Assembly (NCBI GenBank): GCA_002428935.1
Contig: DIYG01000096.1
Span: 658 to 41,556, forward strand
Reading direction: 5' to 3'
Source of the DNA: Halieaceae bacterium UBA6060
GTDB taxonomy: Bacteria > Pseudomonadota > Gammaproteobacteria > Pseudomonadales > Halieaceae
DNA length: 40,899 nucleotides
Each line of letters opens with the position of its first letter. Positions within the stretch are counted from its first letter, which is position 1. The position numbers and the translations under genes are program-made. Below are positions 34,517-40,899 of the stretch, one piece after another. The notes beneath the pieces are model-generated. The model was given only the letters and a program-made list of their open reading frames with translations. It made no database searches and had not been told where the DNA came from.

Positions 34517-35978
34517 ACCCTTTGTACTGCTGCTCCACGTGGCGAGCCAGGATGCGTTTGCGTTCCTTCCGCACCAACGGGTCGTCTTTTAGCGCCCACA
34601 GCTGATCCCGGGCCTGGCGATAGCTCACCTGACTGTCCACGATGGGGGCGGGGTAGCTTCCGTCGTCGAGCAAATACAGGGCGCGCTCCATGGGGCTCAA
34701 ATCCCAGGGTCGGTGGATCAGAGGGCTGGGGACTTCCGCGAGTTCGGGCACCCAGCGACGGATGAATTCTCCTTCGGGGTCGTGTTCCTCGGATTGCTTC
34801 ACGGGGTTGTAGATACGAATCGTGTTGATGCCCGTAACACCGGCCTGCATTTGAAACTGCGCGTAGTGAATGCCCGGTTCGAAATCCAGAAACAGCGCCG
34901 CCAGATGCTCGACACCAGCGCGCCAGTCCTGCCACAGATGGTGGGTGAGAAAACTAACCAGCATGGCCCGAGAACGAAAGTTCACATAGCCGGTCGCCTT
35001 CAGGCAGCGCATGCTGGCGTCCACTAAGGGGTAGCCCGTGCGTCCCTCGGCCCAGGCGTTGATGAGGGCAGGGTCTGCGGGCCGGGCGTGGCGCAGAAAC
35101 CCGCGGTTGATAGGTTCTCGCTCCATGCGGCATTCCATCTCGAACTTTTGGATGAAGTGGCAGTGCCAATGGAGCCGTGATTCAAAGGCCTGGAGTGCGC
35201 GGGCCGGGCCGCCGCGCTCACGAGCTTCAACTACCGCTTGATACACCTGGCGGATACTGAGGTTTCCCCAGGCAAGATACGGCGACAGGCGGGAACAGCT
35301 ATCGCGACTGGCTTCCGGTTTAGAAATGTCGACGGCATAGCGTACGCAGCGCGACGTTAGAAAGTCCCGGAGCGCCCCCTTTGCGTGCTGCTCGCCGCCT
35401 GGCTGAAAGCTAGGGTTTGGGGGCACCCAGGAGGTAGGTGGTTTGTTTAGCAGGTACGGCCCTAGCAACTCGGCAGCATGGGAATCGCAGTTAGCCTGTC
35501 CAAGGTTGGGCGTGACCTCCGCCGCGTTCATATGGCGACCCCAGGCCTTGTTCCAGGCTTTGCGATCTCGTCGTCCGCGGGTCACACCGTTGCTGGGCGA
35601 TTCGTGCCAGGGAACATCATCGTCACGGAGCATGCGGGCAATGCGTCGATCTCGGGCGAAGGTGACTTCCAATCCCGTCTCTTCGTGGGAATAAAGAGCG
35701 CTGATGGCGTCGGCGTCCAGAAGCGTTGCGAACACACTCTCGACATCACCCTGGCAGATGGTGAGTGTTAAGCGATGATGCGAGAACTGTGTGCTTAAAT
35801 CACACAAGGACTCCCAGACAAATCGCCAGTGTCGCTCGCTGTAATGAGCATCGCGTAACAGAGAGTCTTCGAAGCAATACAGAAGAATCAGGGGCAGACC
35901 GCTTTCTATAGCTCGATTTAGCGGTTCGTGATCCGCCAGGCGTAAGTCTCGCTTGAACCAAACAACGGCGTTAGCCAT
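34449..35978 (-). CDS. photolyase/cryptochrome family protein
   Basis: A 509-residue flavoprotein. The N-terminal antenna domain starts VVWFKRDLRLADHEPL. The C-terminal FAD-binding domain contains GYPLVDASMRCLKATGY, NFRSRAMLVSFLTHHLW and the FAD-binding pocket with INTIRIYNPVKQSEEHDP. By resemblance it is a light-driven DNA repair enzyme; whether it repairs cyclobutane dimers or acts as a cryptochrome cannot be decided by sequence alone. The basic C-terminal tail (GSGSRQTRGRTVTTSRS) is where it overlaps the DUF3667 gene. It overlaps the cho stop by 8 bases, so the two are co-translated. Confidence 0.93.
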   Translation of the reverse strand: MANAVVWFKRDLRLADHEPLNRAIESGLPLILLYCFEDSLLRDAHYSERHWRFVWESLCDLSTQFSHHRLTLTICQGDVESVFATLLDADAISALYSHEETGLEVTFARDRRIARMLRDDDVPWHESPSNGVTRGRRDRKAWNKAWGRHMNAAEVTPNLGQANCDSHAAELLGPYLLNKPPTSWVPPNPSFQPGGEQHAKGALRDFLTSRCVRYAVDISKPEASRDSCSRLSPYLAWGNLSIRQVYQAVVEARERGGPARALQAFESRLHWHCHFIQKFEMECRMEREPINRGFLRHARPADPALINAWAEGRTGYPLVDASMRCLKATGYVNFRSRAMLVSFLTHHLWQDWRAGVEHLAALFLDFEPGIHYAQFQMQAGVTGINTIRIYNPVKQSEEHDPEGEFIRRWVPELAEVPSPLIHRPWDLSPMERALYLLDDGSYPAPIVDSQVSYRQARDQLWALKDDPLVRKERKRILARHVEQQYKGSKASRGSGSRQTRGRTVTTSRS

Positions 35979-36903
35979 CAGCGGCCAATCGCTCAGCAAA
36001 GGGGTTGGTAAGCTCTTCTCCACTGCGCGCGTCGAGCACTACACAATGGGCTTTGCGTAAAGCCCGCAGGGCGATGCGGTAGCTGTCCCGATCAAACCAC
36101 CGAGCTTTACCTGCTGCGGCGGGTTCTGCTGCTGCGTCTCTTCGCCGAAACGTGCCCTGATAGCACCAGTGATCCAGTCGATGGTACTGACGCGTCGGTT
36201 GTAGCTCGTGTTGCTTTTCCTTTCGATGCTCTTGAAGCAACACGGCTCCAGGGAATGGCCAGGCGGCGATGCGTTGTCGCTCCAGGGCTGCGAGTAAACG
36301 CTCGTTGTGTTCCTGGAAGGTCTCTTGACCCACGCAAGCGCCTCGGCAACGACCGATCTGGTGGGGAAAGCACGGCCCCCGTCCACGCTCTGCACCGAGC
36401 ATGCGCAGACAAAGACCTTCGTCGCGGGTGAGATTGCGCAGACTATCGTCTAAATGATGGCGGGAGCGAAACAAACCGAAAACGGCTTCGTTGCGCTCAC
36501 CTGCCGGGCTGAAATCGCTGGGCACTACCTGTAGAAACCCCTCGACGTCTTCCACTAATCGCTGCGTCCACAGTTTCCGATAGCGCCGCTGTCGGCGGTT
36601 GTATAAGGGGTTTTCTGCTTTGATGGCGGCGTTCTCGATTAGCTGAGCGCCCACGTCACCCGTCGTGAGTTCGCAGTCCACTCGATCCAGAGCGCTCATC
36701 ATGCGCTGCTGCCGGCCCGGATCTTTGGCATCGGTGAAGTGACTGTTTAGGCGAGTACCGATGTCTATGCTTTTGCCGATATACAGAAGTACGCCTTCAT
36801 CGCTGAAGAAGCGATACACCCCGGGACAGCGCGGCACGACATCGAGTTGAGTTCCGGCGCAGCTAAAGCGGGTTTGCGTTCGGTTGATGAGAGCAGTGCT
36901 CAT
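35971..36903 (-). CDS. cho: excinuclease Cho (UvrC-like endonuclease)
   Basis: A 310-residue GIY-YIG nuclease. The catalytic set is visible: GVY (28-30), YIG (41-43), Arg51, Glu90 and Asn102. A UvrC-like Cys cluster (CFPHQIGRCRGACVG) follows. E. coli Cho is 295 residues, and this one lacks the UvrC C-terminal RNase H half, as Cho does. Cho cuts the damaged strand 3' to lesions after UvrAB loading, especially bulky lesions UvrC handles poorly (family knowledge). It is directly upstream of and overlapping a photolyase gene, giving a UV-repair pair. No LexA box of the CTGT-N8-ACAG kind is seen upstream. Confidence 0.9.
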   Translation of the reverse strand: MSTALINRTQTRFSCAGTQLDVVPRCPGVYRFFSDEGVLLYIGKSIDIGTRLNSHFTDAKDPGRQQRMMSALDRVDCELTTGDVGAQLIENAAIKAENPLYNRRQRRYRKLWTQRLVEDVEGFLQVVPSDFSPAGERNEAVFGLFRSRHHLDDSLRNLTRDEGLCLRMLGAERGRGPCFPHQIGRCRGACVGQETFQEHNERLLAALERQRIAAWPFPGAVLLQEHRKEKQHELQPTRQYHRLDHWCYQGTFRRRDAAAEPAAAGKARWFDRDSYRIALRALRKAHCVVLDARSGEELTNPFAERLAADG

Positions 36904-36925
36904 GCAATCATGGCCTAAGGTGGAG

Positions 36926-36938
36926 CGTAACGTTTACG
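36926..36938. promoter_or_regulatory. short palindrome upstream of cho
   Basis: A perfect inverted repeat CGTAA-CGT-TTACG lies about 25 bases before the cho start codon, where an operator could sit. No known regulator consensus is matched. Confidence 0.3.
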
Positions 36939-37105
36939 AGCGGCTGTGATCTAAGCTTGGGCCAAGTCATGGCAGGCTCCCAGCGGCGTCCAGCTTTTGT
37001 CACTTTGAGCGCGCTTTGAAACGCTATTCTCGTGGAATTCGCCGCGACGTCGAAGACCAGCCAGGGCACACTGTCGTGCCGAGCGACAGGTCAGGAGCCA
37101 GACCC

Positions 37106-37426
37106 TTGAAACTCTCTCTAAGCGCCTTGCGCAAACAACGCATCGATCGAATCCTCATCGAGTCCGTGGACCTGAGCTTGTATATCGCCCATGCGGAAAT
37201 CGACGGGCAGCGCAGTCTTATTGCCGACCCCGATGGGCAGGTGCTCAAGACCCGCAATTTGTTGGATATGAAAAGCGCCTTGTCGAAGTTGCGCGCGGAT
37301 GAGCGGGTTCTGATTCAACGAAGCGCCTACGACGAGATGGTCGGTAAAGCTCCTGATGATGTTGATAATCGTTTGGAGGTGCCGTTAGGCCCGGGATTTG
37401 AAGCGTTGCCACCTTGGCAGCATTAA
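37106..37426 (+). CDS. DUF6482-type small protein
   Basis: A 106-residue soluble protein. It has the conserved pattern IDRILIESVDLSLYIAHAEIDG, then a DPDGQVLKTRNLLDMK segment and QRSAYDEMVG. This matches my memory of the DUF6482 family, common in Pseudomonas-type gammaproteobacteria, with no known function. The start is inferred as a TTG (37106) because AGGAG lies nine bases upstream and relatives begin with MKL; a longer start at 37016 is possible. It is the last gene before the composition change. Confidence 0.72.
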   Translation: MKLSLSALRKQRIDRILIESVDLSLYIAHAEIDGQRSLIADPDGQVLKTRNLLDMKSALSKLRADERVLIQRSAYDEMVGKAPDDVDNRLEVPLGPGFEALPPWQH

Positions 37427-37768
37427 AAGTGAGGTCTTTTTGACTTGGGTCAAAATAAAAAATAAAACTATAAAACAGTAACAATAAAGAGATAACAAAA
37501 CAGAAATTAGTTGCTACATTGGATATTGCATGATGTCCGAGGTATCACCATGTCCGCAAAGTTTTCGTGGCTTGTTTCCGTTTCATCTACGCTAATCCTG
37601 GCTTTGCTACCGCTGTGGCGGCTGGGCCCAAGGGTCCGAAGGTTAGTTCAAGGACTGGCTCCGAGGACTACCGTAACTGTCGCAACTTTCCGTTCCCTTA
37701 GTCGGTTCACTTCGCCGCCCCCCATTCCTAGCCGACAGCGAAATTCGGAACCCTATGAGGAGCGATCC
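37427..37768 (+). other. AT-rich intergenic/leader stretch
   Basis: There is no convincing gene in this stretch. Bases 37441-37500 hold only 13 G/C, far below neighbouring genes, and contain a palindrome with a candidate promoter. From 37550 an ATG preceded by GAGG opens the same frame as the downstream secreted protein, with its own hydrophobic segment (LVSVSSTLILALLPLW). It then runs through low-complexity Arg/Ser/Pro residues. That makes a spurious N-terminal extension more likely than a real gene, but it is not excluded. Confidence 0.6.
37438..37468 (+). promoter_or_regulatory. palindrome overlapping a candidate -35 element
   Basis: A perfect TTTTGAC-TTGG-GTCAAAA inverted repeat (37438-37455) contains TTGACT, a 5/6 match to the -35 hexamer. 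TAAAAC (4/6 to the -10 consensus) lies 17 bases downstream. The arrangement suits a repressor or Crp/Fnr-like factor (TTGAC-N4-GTCAA) controlling the secreted-protein/SpvB-like genes. It could also be a weak terminator for DUF6482. Confidence 0.4.
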
Positions 37769-38425
37769 GTGGCTTACCGAACCATTTTCTTGCACCCAGT
37801 ACTGCTCTTGTTGCTGTTTCTTAGCATGGAGTCTTATGCGGCCACCTCAGGCGCTAAAGTTCAATCTACTGTTACACCAGAGGACTTAAGTGACGCCAGA
37901 TATACTTCGCAAGTGAGTGGTGATTGGAGTGGATCAGACCGTTTCGATTTCGAAGATCCCATAAAGCTTGAGATAGTCGTACTAGGCATTTCAGTGCAAG
38001 AAAATGGTGTCGCGGAGCTACATTTTCGTTATGCGCATGAGCCCACGATTCGTCGCCCACCTGGGCTGAGTAAGCAGGTCCCCATCTCTCCTTATCGAGT
38101 TGCCACCCTGCAGGCAGTCAACGAGCTAAAGCGTCTCGAGGTAAATCTCGAGCGCTTTCGGGCAGGCTCTCACGCATTCGTAACGGGTTGGCCCGCTACA
38201 CCAATACAAGAGATTCACAGCGAAATGTTAGTTGAGTCTATCTCGTTTATTCAGACAGGAGAGTTGTTAACGCTCCACCGTGACCATCCGTGCATAACCA
38301 AGTTTGAAAATCGCGACAAACCGAAGCCGAGGGTTTCGGATTTGGAGGGAGCATCGCGGGGTGTTGAGTGTCCGACGCCCTTTGGAAAGGAACAAATCGA
38401 AGCAAATTCAAATTCGCGTCAATAA
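37769..38425 (+). CDS. secreted protein of unknown function preceding the SpvB-like gene
   Basis: A 218-residue protein with a good signal peptide when started at the GTG at 37769 (AYRTIFLHPVLLLLLFLSMESYA, cleavage near residue 24), which has GAGGAGCG upstream. The mature part has no recognised domain: a predicted beta-rich centre (ENGVAELHFRYAH) and a few Cys towards the end (HPCITK, VECPTP). A longer start at 37550 in the same frame would put this hydrophobic segment in the interior. It is 30 bases upstream of the SpvB-like gene in the same direction, so it may be a partner, chaperone or immunity protein, but nothing in its sequence proves this. Composition is lower in GC than the genes to the left. 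Confidence 0.62.
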   Translation: MAYRTIFLHPVLLLLLFLSMESYAATSGAKVQSTVTPEDLSDARYTSQVSGDWSGSDRFDFEDPIKLEIVVLGISVQENGVAELHFRYAHEPTIRRPPGLSKQVPISPYRVATLQAVNELKRLEVNLERFRAGSHAFVTGWPATPIQEIHSEMLVESISFIQTGELLTLHRDHPCITKFENRDKPKPRVSDLEGASRGVECPTPFGKEQIEANSNSRQ

Positions 38426-38455
38426 ATCTGGCCAAAAACGACTCGAGGAGGTTCC

Positions 38456-40899
38456 ATGCGTATTTCAAAGTTATTACTGGCCAGAATCGTCTGTTTAATG
38501 AGCTTCGGTCTTTCTTTACCTTCGATGGCGTCGACAGCTACACCACCTACGTTGTCTAATCCTGGTGCTTGGTTGCCCTCAAGTGAGCCCAGACACTACG
38601 GTGCCCTAAAAGGGAATGCGTCCGTGAGCGCCGGGGGAAATGCTGTTTATCAGTATGACCTACGATTGCCCCCTGTTTCGGGCGGCGTTAAACCGAATCT
38701 TTCTATCCGTTACAACAGCAACGTTGAAAACGGTCTTTTGGGAGTGGGTTGGTTTCTTACGGGAGTAGATTCGAAAGTTGTTCGGTGTAATCGCACGATG
38801 GATCAAGATGGTGTTATTGAGGCGCCATCACTAAGCAGTAATGACGCGTTGTGCCTTGACGGTCATCGTCTGATTTTGACGAATGGTGTACATGGTTCGA
38901 GTGGGGCGGAGTATCGGACGGAGCACGATCAATTCAGTCGAATTACAGCTCAAGACTCAACTGGCACCGGTCCGGGCAGATTTGTTGTCGAAACAAAGTC
39001 TGGGCAAACTTTACACTACGGTAATTCGGCTGCTTCTAAAGTTGAGGCGGAAGGATCTTCTTCTGTTCGTCTTTGGCGCCTCACCTCTGCCGAAGACCAG
39101 TTAGGTAATCGATATAGCATCGAGTACCACGAAGACAATGCAAATGGAGAATCCTATCCTATAGCCATAGCGGCTAATGAAAACGATATGGCGGGCAAAG
39201 CCGCGAATGTCAGAGTTGAGTTCGACTATGAAGCACGGCCTGACGATTTTGTATCGTTCTCAATGGGGTCTGACGTACGTCGGCACCCAAAGCGACTAAG
39301 CAAAATCAGAGTGCTCGTGAATTCCGCCCTTAGTTACGAGTATCGTCTGACATATCAAGTGGCCGGTACTCGGGATGTGTCCCGCCTGCTATCGATTACT
39401 AAATGTGATTCGGTAGCGGTTTGCTTAGATCCGATTGATATCGATTGGGTGAGTAGTTCTGGGGGTAACTATTCTCTGACCCATCAGTCTTTGCCTCTAC
39501 CAGATTTGATGTACCCCGCCGGATCAACGACTGCCCGTTGGCATGATTTAAATGGCGATGGGCGATCTGATTGGATCCGCGTAGTCAATGCGACTAACGG
39601 TAGCGGTGGCGGTACAAACAACTGGCATGTACGCCTATCGAATGGCACCGCTTACACTAACACTACCTGGACCTCAGCTGTGTACGCTGGAAACAACAGG
39701 CAGTACTGGGCAGATTTGAACGGCGATGGCTTAACGGACCTAATGCAAGTGCGTGGTTCTAGTACGGTCAGCTATCGAGTGTCTCTGTCCTCTTCTAGTG
39801 GGTTCACCAACGTTACTTTCGGAAGTACACCAAAGCGTGACACCTATAAGCTCATTGATGTGAACGGAGATAAGTTGCTAGATCTGGTGACCATAAAAAG
39901 AACCGTGACATCTACTGATTATCGGTATGACGTTAGGTACGCACTCAATACAGGCGCGAACTCTTTTGGAGCCGAAACGATTTGGGTAACAGGAGCGCTA
40001 CATAGCGTCGATATAGCGGACTATACCGGTGATGGCTTGGCGGATTTGATGGTTGAGTCTCGGTATCTTTATATCAACGATGGCAGTATGCAGTCCGCGG
40101 TGACTACTGACTGGGGTACAAGCGCTTCTCTCCGGCCCTCGGGTTCTAGATGGATAATGGAAGTTGACTATGCGGACTACAACGCCGATGGCCTTCGTGA
40201 TCGGAAGACAAAGATCTCTGGTCAATGGGTGTATCAACTCAATAATGGAAAGGCTTTTGAGCCAGACGTAGCGGTGAATCGTCCGATCACCGTAGATATG
40301 AACGGTGATCGGACACTAGATGAAATTCGCTATAGCTACAACGGATATACCCGTCGTGCCACTTTAAGGATTCAGCACACAACTGATCTTCCTGGTGTGG
40401 CGGGTGCAGAGCTTCACACGCTATTCGGCGGAAGTGGTGTGGGCTCTGTAGGGGGACATGAAGCGCTCGATCTCGACGGGGACGGGTCACTAGATTATTA
40501 CATGCCCAAAAGCTACTCAGAGTGTAAACCCTGGGGCAGTAGCTGTTTTTGGCGCGACTTGGAGCGAAACTCAGCATGGGTTTTTCGCAGCAATGCGCAG
40601 CGGCTTGGCCTAGTTAAAACAATTACTGAAAGTACTGGGCGTGTAATTGAGTTTCAATACGATCACTTAGCTTCAGGTAGTGGTAAGTACACGAAGGGCA
40701 GCACGGCAGTCTTTCCAGATCTTGACGTGCAAGATGGCACTCACGTAGTAACGCAGCTAAGAATATCCGACGGTATTGGTGGTGACTTTGAGACCAACTA
40801 TCAATATGAAGGTCTGCGCTATGATTTAGATCGACGAACTACTCTAGGCTTCGCCAAGATCACCGCCACCAACGCAGATACGGGGATCGAGACCACCAC
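38456..40899 (+). CDS. SpvB/TcdB-type large secreted protein with FG-GAP repeats, 3'-truncated (Rhs/Tc-toxin-like)
   Basis: The frame is open without a stop from an ATG (CGAGGAGG upstream) to the window edge; 814 residues are visible. A signal peptide is followed by an SpvB-type N-terminal domain: ALKGNASVSAGGNAVYQYDL, GGVKPNLSIRYNSN and GLLGVGWFLTGVD. Seven Asp-rich FG-GAP/VCBS-like repeats follow at about residues 364, 420, 468, 522, 574, 614 and 672 (DLNGDGRSD, DLNGDGLTD, DVNGDKLLD, DYTGDGLAD, DYNADGLRD, DMNGDRTLD, DLDGDGSLD), which bind Ca2+ in relatives. TESTGRVIEFQYD and RRTTLGFAKI then match the TcdB middle domain that leads into Rhs repeats. A C-terminal Rhs core and variable tip are expected beyond the window. 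GC is visibly lower than in genes to the left. Confidence 0.88.
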   Translation, partial: MRISKLLLARIVCLMSFGLSLPSMASTATPPTLSNPGAWLPSSEPRHYGALKGNASVSAGGNAVYQYDLRLPPVSGGVKPNLSIRYNSNVENGLLGVGWFLTGVDSKVVRCNRTMDQDGVIEAPSLSSNDALCLDGHRLILTNGVHGSSGAEYRTEHDQFSRITAQDSTGTGPGRFVVETKSGQTLHYGNSAASKVEAEGSSSVRLWRLTSAEDQLGNRYSIEYHEDNANGESYPIAIAANENDMAGKAANVRVEFDYEARPDDFVSFSMGSDVRRHPKRLSKIRVLVNSALSYEYRLTYQVAGTRDVSRLLSITKCDSVAVCLDPIDIDWVSSSGGNYSLTHQSLPLPDLMYPAGSTTARWHDLNGDGRSDWIRVVNATNGSGGGTNNWHVRLSNGTAYTNTTWTSAVYAGNNRQYWADLNGDGLTDLMQVRGSSTVSYRVSLSSSSGFTNVTFGSTPKRDTYKLIDVNGDKLLDLVTIKRTVTSTDYRYDVRYALNTGANSFGAETIWVTGALHSVDIADYTGDGLADLMVESRYLYINDGSMQSAVTTDWGTSASLRPSGSRWIMEVDYADYNADGLRDRKTKISGQWVYQLNNGKAFEPDVAVNRPITVDMNGDRTLDEIRYSYNGYTRRATLRIQHTTDLPGVAGAELHTLFGGSGVGSVGGHEALDLDGDGSLDYYMPKSYSECKPWGSSCFWRDLERNSAWVFRSNAQRLGLVKTITESTGRVIEFQYDHLASGSGKYTKGSTAVFPDLDVQDGTHVVTQLRISDGIGGDFETNYQYEGLRYDLDRRTTLGFAKITATNADTGIETT

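Noticed and set aside
34800..34990. Photolyase considered as a DASH cryptochrome
   Set aside because: The N-terminus is WFKRDLRLADH rather than the DASH-type NDLR pattern. The family subclass cannot be fixed by eye, so only the superfamily is claimed.
36904..37015. LexA (SOS) box looked for upstream of cho
   Set aside because: No CTGT-N8-ACAG-like sequence is found. Only an unrelated palindrome is present.

Overview
The window reads as a chromosomal piece of a marine-type, moderately GC-rich gammaproteobacterium. The OM60/NOR5-Halieaceae group is my best guess. This is an inference from the gene mix: a TonB receptor with a DUF885 hydrolase, KorAB with a GltD-like partner, a PyrD-PyrK fusion, SelO, Cho plus photolyase, DUF6482 and DUF3667. 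No rRNA, tRNA, CRISPR array, transposase or recognisable transcription regulator is present. Genes are dense, and many neighbours overlap by a few bases.

Bases 1-4.7 kb hold the 3' part of a large Asp-box (BNR/sortilin-like) propeller protein, then a leftward group: a secreted lipocalin-like protein, a TIGR04076-type small protein and an aldo/keto reductase. Bases 4.9-11.7 kb form a rightward module of TonB-dependent receptor, DUF885 hydrolase, secreted amidohydrolase and an NRAMP-like permease that lacks the usual metal ligands. It looks like an uptake-and-hydrolysis cassette for an unknown amide or peptide. A DUF2490 outer-membrane protein faces it.

Bases 12.8-17.5 kb are a tightly coupled three-gene unit: a GltD-like flavoprotein with extra ferredoxin domains, then the alpha/gamma-fused and beta subunits of a 2-oxoacid:ferredoxin oxidoreductase. 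Bases 17.6-20.6 kb (leftward) hold a 5'-nucleotidase-like exported phosphoesterase, an outer-membrane barrel-like protein and a methyltransferase. Bases 20.7-23.4 kb hold an isoquinoline-1-oxidoreductase-type molybdenum hydroxylase (IorA/IorB). A PyrD-PyrK-like fusion and SelO follow leftward, and then two tandem amidohydrolases rightward to 30.4 kb.

Bases 30.4-37.4 kb are housekeeping: a glycine-zipper lipoprotein, AsmA, thymidine kinase, a DUF3667 membrane protein, a Cho/photolyase UV-repair pair and a DUF6482 protein.

After 37.43 kb the composition changes abruptly. An AT-rich stretch (13 G/C in the 60 bases 37441-37500) carries a perfect palindrome over a candidate -35 element. It precedes a secreted protein of unknown function and a large SpvB/TcdB-type protein with seven FG-GAP (Asp-rich) repeats, which is open to the window edge. 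This is the most likely horizontally acquired, and most novel, part of the window: the 5' half of a probable Rhs/Tc-type secreted or polymorphic-toxin-like protein.
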